A stretch of DNA of 64,000 bases from Hygrocybe punicea (taxonomy: Eukaryota; Basidiomycota; Agaricomycetes; Agaricales; Hygrophoraceae): the NCBI GenBank assembly GCA_963556145.1, contig OY744468.1:3720001-3784000 (forward strand), given 5' to 3'. Below are positions 13,675 through 22,635 of this stretch, one piece after another. The notes under the pieces were generated by a model. It was not told the origin of the DNA. It ran no database searches and saw only the letters and a program-made list of their open reading frames with translations. A program made the position numbers and the translations under genes. Each line of letters starts with the position of its first letter. The stretch's first letter is position 1.

Positions 13675-13770
13675 TTTACATGTCTGATTGGACAGGTCAG
13701 AAACGAGGTCCAGTGAAAAAAGGGTGTGTGGTTATTATGTTGCTTACATTAATGATTTGCAGGAAATGCC
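13675..13770 (-). promoter_or_regulatory. Truncated promoter region of KDZ gene 1
   Basis: Only 96 bp separate the KDZ start codon from the gypsy LTR. Before insertion this sequence was continuous with 22136-22335, giving a ~300-bp divergent promoter shared with the gene whose first exon starts at 22336. The LTR's own promoter now reads through this gap toward KDZ gene 1. Confidence 0.5.
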
Positions 13771-13939
13771 TGTCACGACTAGCGGTCGTGTGATGGATCA
13801 GTGGACCAAACGGTTGCTCGATGTCGGCGGTAATAGAGGCAGGGTTTTCAGGGATAAGGTTCCGGTGATGTAATTTGGATGAAGTTTGTTACGTCTAGTA
13901 CAACTGCTAGGAGTAATACAAGAGGTCAAAGTTAGGGAT

Positions 13940-14371
13940 CTACGTGCTTCTCGCTCGACGTCTTTTATACCCTTCGTCCCCTCCCGCAGCCTCTGTGAGT
14001 CGTATGAGCACCGACTCACTTTTAGTCGCCCTGTGAGTAGACGCGTCAGCTCTGCTGCGGTACCCTACGTTTGTCATCGCCGGAACTGCGGTGCCGGTAC
14101 GTTCCGTAACTACGTGGCATCGGCCTGTCGTGTCATGGGTGGGTCCGCAAGGGGACACATCACCTCGGCGGCTTGATTCGTTGTTGTTGCTGCTGCCGTG
14201 TGACGTGTCGTTGCTGTGGATCGTGGGGGGTCGGAATACCTCGAATGTTGATAGGGGGATCTCGGGGTCGATCACCCCGTGGATTCGTCGTACTCCTCGG
14301 ATTACTGTTGCGAGGAGGAACGCGTATACGATAACGATAGCGATAACGGCGGCAGCGATTGATGGTGTCAT
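13940..14371 (-). CDS. U3-encoded single-pass membrane ORF, 3' LTR
   Basis: 143 codons from the first in-frame ATG (14371-14369). The frame is open further upstream but without an ATG. The N-terminus has one strongly hydrophobic helix (AAAVIAIVIVYAFLLATVI, residues ~5-24) followed at once by RGVRR, suggesting the C-terminus faces the cytosol. The rest is Ser/Thr/Asn- and Arg-rich with CGPTHDTTGRC. The stop lies just past the TATA box, so coding sequence and promoter overlap. It is on the element's sense strand. Function unknown; the reverse strand is also open here, so chance is not excluded. Confidence 0.35.
   Translation of the reverse strand: MTPSIAAAVIAIVIVYAFLLATVIRGVRRIHGVIDPEIPLSTFEVFRPPTIHSNDTSHGSSNNNESSRRGDVSPCGPTHDTTGRCHVVTERTGTAVPAMTNVGYRSRADASTHRATKSESVLIRLTEAAGGDEGYKRRRARST
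13963..13969 (-). promoter_or_regulatory. TATA box in gypsy 3' LTR U3
   Basis: TATAAAA on the element's strand, in GC-rich surroundings. It should place the transcription start near 13935. In the 3' LTR this start would send transcripts into KDZ gene 1, whose ATG is ~260 bp further on in the same direction. Confidence 0.6.
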
Positions 14372-14575
14372 GATTCGGTCTTTGACAGGTGTGGGTGGTG
14401 ATGGTGTGGGTGGGGTGTCTATTGTCTTCGTGTGAATGATGGGAAGAATGGTGTCGTCTGATGGAAAGCGGAGTTCTGAACGTCTGGTCACGTGCGGGTC
14501 TTGCTGGCAGTTGCCGGTGGACCGTTCTTGGTGATAGGGTCTTCTTGGTTGTGTATAAAGCTTGGTGGTTTCTGC

Positions 14576-15190
14576 ATGCTTGTCCTGCAGAAATGCGATG
14601 TGTCTCCACCCTTATCACCAAGTCACTTTCTTCAAGGCTTCTTTGCTCTTCTCCCCAACCCCAGTTATCAAGGTTAATTGTTATACGTTCCACCACCTTA
14701 TACAACTCTCAGCTTCTGATCGGGATCTCTATTGGGCTCTGGGTCGGTGTTTCGCTTGCGGGAAGGCTAGGCATCGCACGGAGTGTTGCCCGCTGGTTAA
14801 GGTACACAAGGTCCTTCTGTGCCAGTTACTGGCCGACCCGTACCGTGAGTGCATTGGTTGGTGGAACATCTGGGGTCTTCTGATTGAGTCTTTATTCTAG
14901 AATTGGATGATGCATGGAGGTCGGAGGAGTCGTCCCCCGAGATACCATCGCTAGTCACAGTGAGCTGGGGCTCATCGTCTGAGGACCTGAGGGGTCCTTC
15001 TCCGGAGCCAGTCGGGGATCTGACTTATCGTGAGTCTGGCTTCCCACTGCCATTCGGGGTGGCATCGAGGTTTATGGTTGTTTGTCGCACAGCGATTGAA
15101 AGGTCTTTGGAAAGGGAGGTTGAGCGGTTCCTGGATGACATGCGCGTCCAGTTGGGGTCGTCGGTCTCGGATGCGATTACTGTAGAATAG
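14576..15190 (+). CDS. Antisense spliced ORF with CCHC knuckle in gypsy 3' LTR
   Basis: Runs opposite to the retrotransposon, inside U3. Three exons (14576-14672, 14713-14844, 14901-15190) join in frame across two GT-AG introns of 40 and 56 bp, giving 172 codons and a stop. Exon 2 encodes CFACGKARHRTECC, an exact CX2CX4HX4C zinc-knuckle spacing. Exon 3 is acidic and serine-rich (DDAWRSEESSPEIPS), then has ERSLEREVERFLDDMR, a likely helix. A TATAAA at 14554-14559 lies 20 bp before the ATG, so the real start may lie elsewhere. Each exon ends exactly where its frame would otherwise hit a stop, which supports splicing. A nucleic-acid-binding accessory factor derived from a gag-type knuckle is possible; function unknown. 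Confidence 0.5.
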
Positions 15191-15376
15191 TGTAATTGCA
15201 TCATCTGTACTTGTATCTGGTCTGGTGCCCCTTCTAGGGGTTTTGTGAATGTAATGTCTCCCCCGCTCTGCAGGGTGTGTGAATCGTAAGGGTTTGTCTG
15301 ACAATCTGTCAAAGATCGTCATGAAAATAAGTGGTATCTGAGGAAAAATGTATGGGGGTGACGTATTTTCATGACA

Positions 15377-15395
15377 TTACCCCCCTCCTATGAAT
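15377..15395 (-). other. Gypsy polypurine tract
   Basis: Purine run AGGAGGGGGG on the element's strand, ending three bases before the 3' LTR (TAA follows). It is the priming site for plus-strand DNA in the reverse transcription cycle. Position and composition fit; no other run competes. Confidence 0.7.
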
Positions 15396-18300
15396 CACCG
15401 GAGATTCTCGAGGATGATTGGTGGCGCTGTCGTTTCTTCCAGTTGAAGTCAGGGTGTTCATTGTGGAAGTCTTCGATTGCTTCTGCGGCGCCTTCGAGAT
15501 TTCGGAGTGGTTCCCATGAATTTTCAGAGGTATTATATCCCTCCCACTTGATCAGGTACTGTTTTTGGTTGCGCCATAGCCGGCCATCAAGTACTTTCTC
15601 TACTTCGTATCGTTCTTCCCCTTCTACGACAATTGGCGGGGGTGGAGGTGGTGTCCGGCCTTCGATCGGATCGGGTTTGTGTGGGTATAGAAGGTTTACG
15701 TGGAAGACTGGGTGGATCTTCATCTTGGCTGGTAACTCGAGTTCGTAATTGAGGGGTGAGAGTTTTCTCTTTATCGTATAGGGTCCGAGGCGTTTATCAG
15801 CGAGTTTCTTTGATGGGGCTGTTGTCGTGATGTTCTGGGCGTCGAGCCAGACTTTGGTTCCTTCTGGGAAGTCTGGGGGTTCTGCGTGTTTTTTGTCGTA
15901 ATAGTGTTTGATTGTTTCTTGTGACAGGCGGAGTGCGGAGGATATCTCGGTTTGGAGTGATTGAATTCTATCGGCGAGTTCGTCGGCTTTCGGAACCGAG
16001 GAGCTGGCAACTTGGGTTATAATGGAGTGTGGGTGGTATCCTCGTGATGCGTAAAAAGGGGAGTGTTTGGTGGATGAATGAACTCTGTTGTTGTAGGCAA
16101 ATTCGGCCATCGGGACGTATCTTGCCCAGTCGTTCTGTCGGTAATTGCAGAATATCCGAAGGTATTGCTCGAGTTCCTGGTTAATCCGTTCGCTTTGTCC
16201 ATCTGTTTGGGGATGGAATGCCGTGGAGAGTGCGCCTTCTATCCCGAGGCGTTTGAACACCCCTTTCATCAGTTTCGAGGTAAATTGTGGTCCTCGATTG
16301 GATATCATTTTCTTTGGGAGTCCATGGAGTCTCCAAATATGGTTGATATATAGATCGATCGTTTGCTCTGTGTCGATGTCGGAGTTACAGGGAATGAAGT
16401 GTGCTTCTTTTAGGGTGTGGTCGGCTACGACCCAGATGGAGTCATAGCCATCGGACTCTGGAAGTTGTACTATGAAGTCGTTTGTGACGGTCTCCCAGGG
16501 TCGTTCGTTGGTCGGGATTGTCTGCAGTCAGCCTGGTGGTCTCCGCGGTGTGTTTTTCTTCCGGTTACAGGTATCACAGGATTCAACGTATTTTTTTACA
16601 TAGGTGGTTATCCCTGGCCACCAGTAGTTCCTGGATACGAGTTCGGTTGTTTTATGGACTCCAGCGTGCCCCGCTGGTAATATGTCGTGATGTAATCGGA
16701 GTATTTCCTGCCGGATGTCAGGGTCGTTTGGAACGTAAACCTTTCCTTTGTACAGAACAAGGTTGTCTTCGGTGTTCCAATCTTCGAGTCCCTTCTTGAG
16801 CTTCCGGGGGCTTTTCTGATTGATGGCTTCTAGCGCTATGCGGACTTCTCCATCGAGTCGGTCGGACTGTCGGATCCTTTTCAGGATTGGATGGTCTTCG
16901 ATAACACTTCCATGTCCCCGTCGCATTGCTTTTATCTTGAAGCTTTCTGGTTTTAGGAGGGTCTGTCCTTGGTTATCTGGCTCTGGGGGTTCGTGGTCGA
17001 CCCTTCGGGAGAGTTGGTCTGGCTTCCCTCCAAGTCTCCCCGGGCGGTGTTGTATTTCGTAATCGAAGCGTGTGAGGAATAGGCTCCACCTGGCTTGTCT
17101 CCTTGTGAGAGTTCGTGCGGAGGCAAAGTACGTGAGGTTCTGGTGATCGGAGATTACCATAATTTTGTGCTTTGCTCCTTCAAGGAAGTGCCTCCATTCT
17201 TCAAGTGCTCGGATGATTGCGAGGAGCTCTTTGTCATAGATCTCGTAGTTTCGTTCGGCATTGTTCATTGCTTGTGAGAAGAAGGCGATAGGATGGATAA
17301 CTCCTTCCTGGTCTCGTTGGGACAGCACGGCCCCTGTCGCAAAATCCGATGCATCACATTCTACTATGAAGGGCATCTCCTGATCCGGCATTGACAGTAC
17401 TGGGGTCATGGTGAATGCTTTCTTTAGGGTGCTGAATGCTTCGTCTTGTTTGGGTCCCCATTCCCATTGCTGGTTCTTCCGTAGGAGTGAGGTGATCGGT
17501 TTCGCAGTGTGTGAGAAGTCTTCGATGAATCGTCGATAGAAGTTGGCAAAGCCAAGGAATTTCTGGACATCCTTGACTTTCTTGGGGGTGGGCCAGTCGA
17601 GTATGGCATTGACCTTCGTCTTGTCCATTTCGACTTTCCCTTTGCTGACGATGTGTCCCAGGTATTCTATCTTTTTTTGGAAGAACTTGCATTTTTCTGG
17701 CTTACAGAAAAGGTCGTTTTCTCGAAGCCTTCTAAGGACTTCTCGCACGTGCTCGGTGTGTTCTTTTCGATTCTTCGAGAAGATTAGGATGTCATCTAGA
17801 TAGACAATAACAAAATGATTAATGACATCGTGGAGCAGATCATTCATCATTTTCTGGAATGTGGCCGGCGCGTTGCACATGCCGAAGTACATTACCGTTG
17901 GTTCGAAGAGTCCAAACTCTGTAATGAACGCGAGTTTGTGCTCCTCCCCTTCTTTTATTCGGATGTTGTTATATCCCCATCGTAGGTCCAGTGATGTGAA
18001 TATTTCGGCTCCTGCCATCCGGTCAAGAAGTTGCTGTGACAATGGTAGGGGATACCGGTTCTTGATGGTCTTCTCATTTAGTTTTCGGTAATCTTGAACC
18101 GGTCGAAGGGTTCCATCTTTTTTCTTTACGAAAAAGAATGGTGCTGCGTATTCAGAGTGGGACTCTCGGATATATCCTTTGGCTAATTGTTCGTCTAGCC
18201 ATTCTCGTAGGGTCATTCGTTCCTTCGGGGATATTGGGTAGAGTTTCGATCGGGGTGGTTCGGTGTCTGGTTCTAGATCTATTGAGAGATCGTATGGCTT

Positions 18301-18530
18301 TCGCCTGGGCATCCGTTCAGATTCCTCTTTTGAAAAGACATCTCGGAAGTCCTGGAACTCTCTAGGGACTAGTTCCTCGAATGTCCTTTCCCCTTCTTTT
18401 ATCGTAGTTGCTTCTGCAAGGATTGAGGATAGCATCCGTCCTGCTTTGATCTCTTCGTGGATACTCTGAAAGTCCTCCGGCTCCATCTCTAGCTCTTGTT
18501 CGATTTCCGTCTCGGTCTCTTCCAGCTGTG
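15388..18530 (-). pseudogene. pol: Gypsy pol: RT, RNase H, integrase, chromodomain (one nonsense codon)
   Basis: One continuous frame broken by a single TGA at 16530-16528. Upstream part: RT with YLDDILIFS (about 17790), RNase H with ECDASDFATGAVLSQ and ALEEWRHFLEGAKHK, and the integrase zinc-binding HHCC (HAGVHKTTELV...CDTCNRKK). The stop falls just after this, before the integrase core. The core then continues in frame (ETVTNDFIVQLP, ISNRGPQFTSK, FHPQTDGQSERINQELEQYL). The C-terminus is a chromodomain (YLIKWEGYNTSENSWEP, about 15560), which targets integration to marked chromatin. With the upstream frame break, this copy cannot make a full polyprotein without readthrough. Identical LTRs suggest it was copied with proteins supplied in trans. 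Confidence 0.9.
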
Positions 18531-18539
18531 TGGCGGAGA

Positions 18540-19069
18540 TCTGCTGGGTTGTGTGTTCGTAGCCAGTTGATGCCGAGTATTATGTCATCTGATCCGATGT
18601 CAGCGATGTAGAACCGTGTTGTCTCCAAATGATCTTTGATTCGCATGTCGATTTCGGTGTAATGTGTGATGTCCCCTGAGATGTTGGGCGAGTCATCGAT
18701 GTTGTTTAGCTCGAGTGGCTTTCGTAGTTTTTTCATTGGTAGGTTGTTTTTCTTGACGACTCTTTGAGACATGAAGACGTTGGTTGCCCCACTATCCAGC
18801 ATAGCTAGTGTGCTCATAGGTTTCTTTTCCCCGGTCAATTCAACGGTAAAGTATATTTGTCTCGAGTGGGGGTTAAGATCGCTATGATACACGCTGCTAA
18901 CTTTCTGGATTGGTTCCTGAACAATTGTGGGTTCTTTGTTCAGGTTTGGGGAAAATCCTCCCCTGGTTCCGTTATTTCGTGATTTTCTTCGGCTCTGGCC
19001 GTCTTGGCCTTGGCCTTCCTGTCTGGGCAGTTTTTGCTCATGTGTCCGAGGCGGTTGCATTGAAAGCAC
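18540..19069 (-). CDS. pro: Gypsy protease domain
   Basis: Aspartic protease region following gag in the -1 frame. It holds the active site LDSGATNVF (about 18790) and the C-terminal motif DIILGINWL (about 18575), the standard retropepsin pair. After NWLRTHNP the frame no longer matches its family, and the expected continuation appears in the +1 frame (ISATQLEETETEIEQ). A short deletion of a length not divisible by three near 18545 is the simplest reading. Protease and polymerase are therefore out of frame in this copy. Confidence 0.8.
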
Positions 19070-20493
19070 CTTCCTTCGCGTAATCGTTTGGTTCTTTCTT
19101 CTTCGGTAAGACGTCCAGCTTTTACCGTTTCTCCCTTGGGATCAGGTCCTCCTTTTGTCTCTTTCGGTTTGAACCGTTCGGGTTCTTTCTTCGGAGTTGT
19201 TCGTTCGAACTCCTTTCGTTCGGCCTGCCTATCGCGGATTCGGGCCTCGAATTCTAGGCAGACAGCCAACATCGCGTTGACTGTGGTCGGCTTGACGATG
19301 GTCACCATCAAGTTTTTGATGCTCTCTTTCAGGCCCTTGTAGAAGATTTGTACTAGGGCCGGTTCGTTGTATCCACTCTGGGTTGCCAAGTTAATGAACT
19401 CGGTGTGGTACTCCGCCATGGTGGATGTTTGTCTAATTCGTTCGAGAGCGTTTCGGGCATCTTGTTCTTCGTTGATCGGTCCCCATAGTTCGGCGGCGCG
19501 GTCGAGAAGTTGATTGAAATGATTGATGAAGGGGCTGGGGAATGGTCTGCTCATGGTTTTGAGGATGTTCGTGGCCCAAGTCCCTGGGGCTTCTCCCCCG
19601 AACCAGCTCAGGAGGTAGACACATTTGTTTTGTTCCCGTGCGAAGTACTCTGGGAAGTGTGAAAAGTAGATGTGCGCTTTTATGACAAATGATGTCCATT
19701 GTGATCGGTCTCCTGTGAATGGTCCGGGTGCGGTTGGTTTTGGGAACTTGGGAGCTGGTGCCGGAGCAGCATGGTAGTGGACTGGTCCCCCCACTGGTGG
19801 TCCTCCTCCGGGTGGTGGTCCTCCTCCGGGGGGTCCCCAGCCTGGAGGTCCTCCGCCCGGTGGGCCTCCGCCAGGTGGTCCCCCAACTGGAGGTCCTCCT
19901 GGTGGTTCGTCCTCGCTGCGCCACCAGTATGGAGGTCTGGGGCCTGGGGGGCCTCCCTTAGGTGGTTCTCTGGGAGGTTCCTTCTCGCCTCCAGGCTCTG
20001 GTTCGGCCGGTCCCTTTCCTTTCTCTTGGTCCGATCCTTCCCTTTCATCCCCCTTCTCTTGGTCTTCATCATCGCTATAGTGGACCCGTCTCTTGATGAA
20101 CAGGTCCCCTGACTCTTCGGTGTCCCCTGGTTCCTGGTAGGATTCCAGTGGGGCCGCACCCCAATAGCCGGGGTCTTCGGTAGGGTCAGGGCTCTCTGGT
20201 GCGAGCGCAAGCTTGGGTAGGTCTGTGCTCGTCCAGGCGCGGGTTGTGGTCTCCGTTGGCGTTTTGGGTCTTTCCGGCAGGCCGGTGCTTGTCCAACGAG
20301 TCTGGACTGGTGTCTTGGGTCTTTCTGGTATCATAGTACCCTTCGTTGGGAATCGTTCTGAAAGGCGTCTGGTTTCTTCTCGGGCCGCCCTTCGTATGTC
20401 GTGGGCGGGTTTATCGGGGGTAAGGGAGTGAGAGCCGCTGGCTGGTTTTCGTAGTCCGGAGGCGAATTGTGTCGTAATGGATGAGGCGGACAT
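18940..20493 (-). CDS. gag: Gypsy Gag capsid/nucleocapsid protein
   Basis: 517 residues from ATG at 20493. An N-terminal basic region is followed by a proline/glycine-rich tract (repeats of GGPPGGGPPG, about 19950-19790). Next comes a capsid-like domain with WTSFVIKAHIYFSHFPEYFA, then a single zinc knuckle CFQCNRLGHMSKNCP near the C-terminus (about 19070). It packages element RNA in virus-like particles. The protease frame overlaps the last ~130 bp in the -1 phase, so ribosomal frameshifting is expected; no classical slippery heptamer was found. The gene looks intact. Confidence 0.9.
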   Translation of the reverse strand: MSASSITTQFASGLRKPASGSHSLTPDKPAHDIRRAAREETRRLSERFPTKGTMIPERPKTPVQTRWTSTGLPERPKTPTETTTRAWTSTDLPKLALAPESPDPTEDPGYWGAAPLESYQEPGDTEESGDLFIKRRVHYSDDEDQEKGDEREGSDQEKGKGPAEPEPGGEKEPPREPPKGGPPGPRPPYWWRSEDEPPGGPPVGGPPGGGPPGGGPPGWGPPGGGPPPGGGPPVGGPVHYHAAPAPAPKFPKPTAPGPFTGDRSQWTSFVIKAHIYFSHFPEYFAREQNKCVYLLSWFGGEAPGTWATNILKTMSRPFPSPFINHFNQLLDRAAELWGPINEEQDARNALERIRQTSTMAEYHTEFINLATQSGYNEPALVQIFYKGLKESIKNLMVTIVKPTTVNAMLAVCLEFEARIRDRQAERKEFERTTPKKEPERFKPKETKGGPDPKGETVKAGRLTEEERTKRLREGRCFQCNRLGHMSKNCPDRKAKAKTARAEENHEITEPGEDFPQT

Positions 20494-20693
20494 ATGCAAG
20501 GGTTTGGATAAAACTTTGACCTAATGTCACGACTAGCGGTCGTGTGATGGATCAGTGGACCAAACGGTTGCTCGATGTCGGCGGTAATAGAGGCAGGGTT
20601 TTCAGGGATAAGGTTCCGGTGATGTAATTTGGATGAAGTTTGTTACGTCTAGTACAACTGCTAGGAGTAATACAAGAGGTCAAAGTTAGGGAT

Positions 20694-21125
20694 CTACGTG
20701 CTTCTCGCTCGACGTCTTTTATACCCTTCGTCCCCTCCCGCAGCCTCTGTGAGTCGTATGAGCACCGACTCACTTTTAGTCGCCCTGTGAGTAGACGCGT
20801 CAGCTCTGCTGCGGTACCCTACGTTTGTCATCGCCGGAACTGCGGTGCCGGTACGTTCCGTAACTACGTGGCATCGGCCTGTCGTGTCATGGGTGGGTCC
20901 GCAAGGGGACACATCACCTCGGCGGCTTGATTCGTTGTTGTTGCTGCTGCCGTGTGACGTGTCGTTGCTGTGGATCGTGGGGGGTCGGAATACCTCGAAT
21001 GTTGATAGGGGGATCTCGGGGTCGATCACCCCGTGGATTCGTCGTACTCCTCGGATTACTGTTGCGAGGAGGAACGCGTATACGATAACGATAGCGATAA
21101 CGGCGGCAGCGATTGATGGTGTCAT
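20694..21125 (-). CDS. U3-encoded single-pass membrane ORF, 5' LTR
   Basis: Copy of the 143-codon frame at 13940-14371, offset 6754 bp and apparently identical. See that entry for the helix and overlap with the TATA box. Confidence 0.35.
   Translation of the reverse strand: MTPSIAAAVIAIVIVYAFLLATVIRGVRRIHGVIDPEIPLSTFEVFRPPTIHSNDTSHGSSNNNESSRRGDVSPCGPTHDTTGRCHVVTERTGTAVPAMTNVGYRSRADASTHRATKSESVLIRLTEAAGGDEGYKRRRARST
20717..20723 (-). promoter_or_regulatory. TATA box in gypsy 5' LTR U3
   Basis: Same TATAAAA motif in the 5' LTR, upstream of gag. It is the likely promoter of the genomic RNA. Confidence 0.6.
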
Positions 21126-21329
21126 GATTCGGTCTTTGACAGGTGTGGGTGGTGATGGTGTGGGTGGGGTGTCTATTGTCTTCGTGTGAATGATGGGAAG
21201 AATGGTGTCGTCTGATGGAAAGCGGAGTTCTGAACGTCTGGTCACGTGCGGGTCTTGCTGGCAGTTGCCGGTGGACCGTTCTTGGTGATAGGGTCTTCTT
21301 GGTTGTGTATAAAGCTTGGTGGTTTCTGC

Positions 21330-21944
21330 ATGCTTGTCCTGCAGAAATGCGATGTGTCTCCACCCTTATCACCAAGTCACTTTCTTCAAGGCTTCTTTGC
21401 TCTTCTCCCCAACCCCAGTTATCAAGGTTAATTGTTATACGTTCCACCACCTTATACAACTCTCAGCTTCTGATCGGGATCTCTATTGGGCTCTGGGTCG
21501 GTGTTTCGCTTGCGGGAAGGCTAGGCATCGCACGGAGTGTTGCCCGCTGGTTAAGGTACACAAGGTCCTTCTGTGCCAGTTACTGGCCGACCCGTACCGT
21601 GAGTGCATTGGTTGGTGGAACATCTGGGGTCTTCTGATTGAGTCTTTATTCTAGAATTGGATGATGCATGGAGGTCGGAGGAGTCGTCCCCCGAGATACC
21701 ATCGCTAGTCACAGTGAGCTGGGGCTCATCGTCTGAGGACCTGAGGGGTCCTTCTCCGGAGCCAGTCGGGGATCTGACTTATCGTGAGTCTGGCTTCCCA
21801 CTGCCATTCGGGGTGGCATCGAGGTTTATGGTTGTTTGTCGCACAGCGATTGAAAGGTCTTTGGAAAGGGAGGTTGAGCGGTTCCTGGATGACATGCGCG
21901 TCCAGTTGGGGTCGTCGGTCTCGGATGCGATTACTGTAGAATAG
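21330..21944 (+). CDS. Antisense spliced CCHC ORF in gypsy 5' LTR
   Basis: Same gene as at 14576-15190, shifted by 6754 bp. Exons are 21330-21426, 21467-21598 and 21655-21944, with the same two introns and no differences seen. In this copy transcription would run away from gag toward the gene exon at 22336. Confidence 0.5.
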
Positions 21945-22135
21945 TGTAATTGCATCATCTGTACTTGTATCTGGTCTGGTGCCCCTTCTAGGGGTTTTGT
22001 GAATGTAATGTCTCCCCCGCTCTGCAGGGTGTGTGAATCGTAAGGGTTTGTCTGACAATCTGTCAAAGATCGTCATGAAAATAAGTGGTATCTGAGGAAA
22101 AATGTATGGGGGTGACGTATTTTCATGACAATGCC

Positions 22136-22335
22136 TTGCAAAATACAGGTTGGTGTGGATGTGTAGAAATGTAGAAAAACCAACTTTGTGAAACACGAAG
22201 CGGTCGCACAAGGTTGTGGGTCTGTCAAATTTCCGTCAATTTGTGTTACTCAGCTTTGTAGCGACTCTTGTTCAAAGTTCCAAACCGCACACCAGCACTC
22301 ACATTTTCTCCAAGTCCCTCTTCTCAATACCAATC
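22136..22335 (+). promoter_or_regulatory. Upstream region of the split partner gene
   Basis: About 200 bp between the gypsy target duplication and the ATG at 22336. Together with 13675-13770 it was one divergent intergenic region before the gypsy arrived. The last 50 bp are C/T-rich (TCTCCAAGTCCCTCTTCTC), as often seen just before basidiomycete start codons. No clear TATA box. Confidence 0.45.
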
Positions 22336-22455
22336 ATGCAACTTGTTGGTACTCACGAGAAATCTTATTCTTCATTTCCAACATCCTCAGCTATTTCTGA
22401 TGCGCAATGCAAAACTCTTGATTACCTTGACCTTGCTCGTGACACCTCATCCACT
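22336..22455 (+). pseudogene. Partner gene of KDZ 1, exon 1 (split by giant element)
   Basis: Forty codons from ATG (MQLVGTHEKSYSSFPTSSAI...) ending at ACT just before GT. The giant element interrupts the gene one to two bases later. The matching continuation on its far side starts CCACTGTGAGT, a normal 5' splice site, and leads through a 57-bp intron to exon 2 at 42370 in phase 0. Exon 1 is divergent from KDZ gene 1 and likely belonged to the same element. The product is not recognised. With 20 kb inserted at the splice donor the gene is very probably dead. Confidence 0.6.
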
Positions 22456-22466
22456 GTCACACCTTA

Positions 22467-22635
22467 CAGCATATCTTTTCCACAAGACATGGCTCAGCCG
22501 AGAGGGACAATTCCCACTCCGAGTGGGCCAGCCAATCTTGGCCGACCAATATCTTTCTCCAGGGGAGATGGCTTGGCCGAGGGGTCTATGTTCTGAGGGA
22601 CATAAGTTGGCCGAAGCAGGGGGATATATTGGCCA
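22467..22635 (+). repeat. Left inverted end of giant element (leader)
   Basis: Starts near CAGCATATCTTTTCCA and includes GGACAATTCCCACTCC...GTGGGCC, CCGACCAATATCTTTCTCCA and GATGGCTTGGCCGAGGG. The same blocks occur inverted at 42130-42296 and again directly at 45036-45360. It has short GTGGG/CCCAC inverted repeats. Probably the transposase-binding end together with the adjoining array. Confidence 0.7.

Larger units (their letters stand above)
13771..15376 (-). repeat. Gypsy 3' LTR (1606 bp)
   Basis: Unusually long for this element class. On the element's strand, U3 runs from 15376 to about 13935 and contains two open frames described separately. A TATA box sits at 13969-13963. The remaining ~165 bp would be R and U5. 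Termini are TG...CA on both strands. The repeat matches 20525-22130 with no difference seen. Confidence 0.95.
13771..22130 (-). mobile_element. Ty3/gypsy chromodomain retrotransposon, 8360 bp, recent insertion
   Basis: A complete element on the minus strand. Two 1606-bp direct repeats start TGTCACGACT and end TTTTCATGACA at a constant offset of 6754. Every open frame compared in the two repeats is identical. A 5-bp duplication ATGCC flanks the element at 13766-13770 and 22131-22135. The order is gag, protease, reverse transcriptase, RNase H, integrase, chromodomain, which is the Ty3/gypsy order. The polypurine tract next to the 3' LTR (15377-15395, minus strand GGAGGGGGG) is clear. No tRNA match was recognised for the primer site beside the 5' LTR (minus strand TTAGGTCAAAG). 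Pol is damaged (see its entry). Identical LTRs imply a very young insertion. Confidence 0.95.
20525..22130 (-). repeat. Gypsy 5' LTR (1606 bp)
   Basis: Second copy of the LTR, upstream of gag on the element's strand. It carries the same two U3 open frames and the same TATA box (20723-20717) as the 3' copy. It is followed on the plus strand by ATGCC, completing the target duplication. Confidence 0.95.

Noticed and set aside
14160..14705. Alternative 181-codon minus-strand frame in the LTR
   Set aside because: Arg/His/Thr-rich composition without motif; it overlaps the membrane ORF and antisense exon 1, which are better supported.
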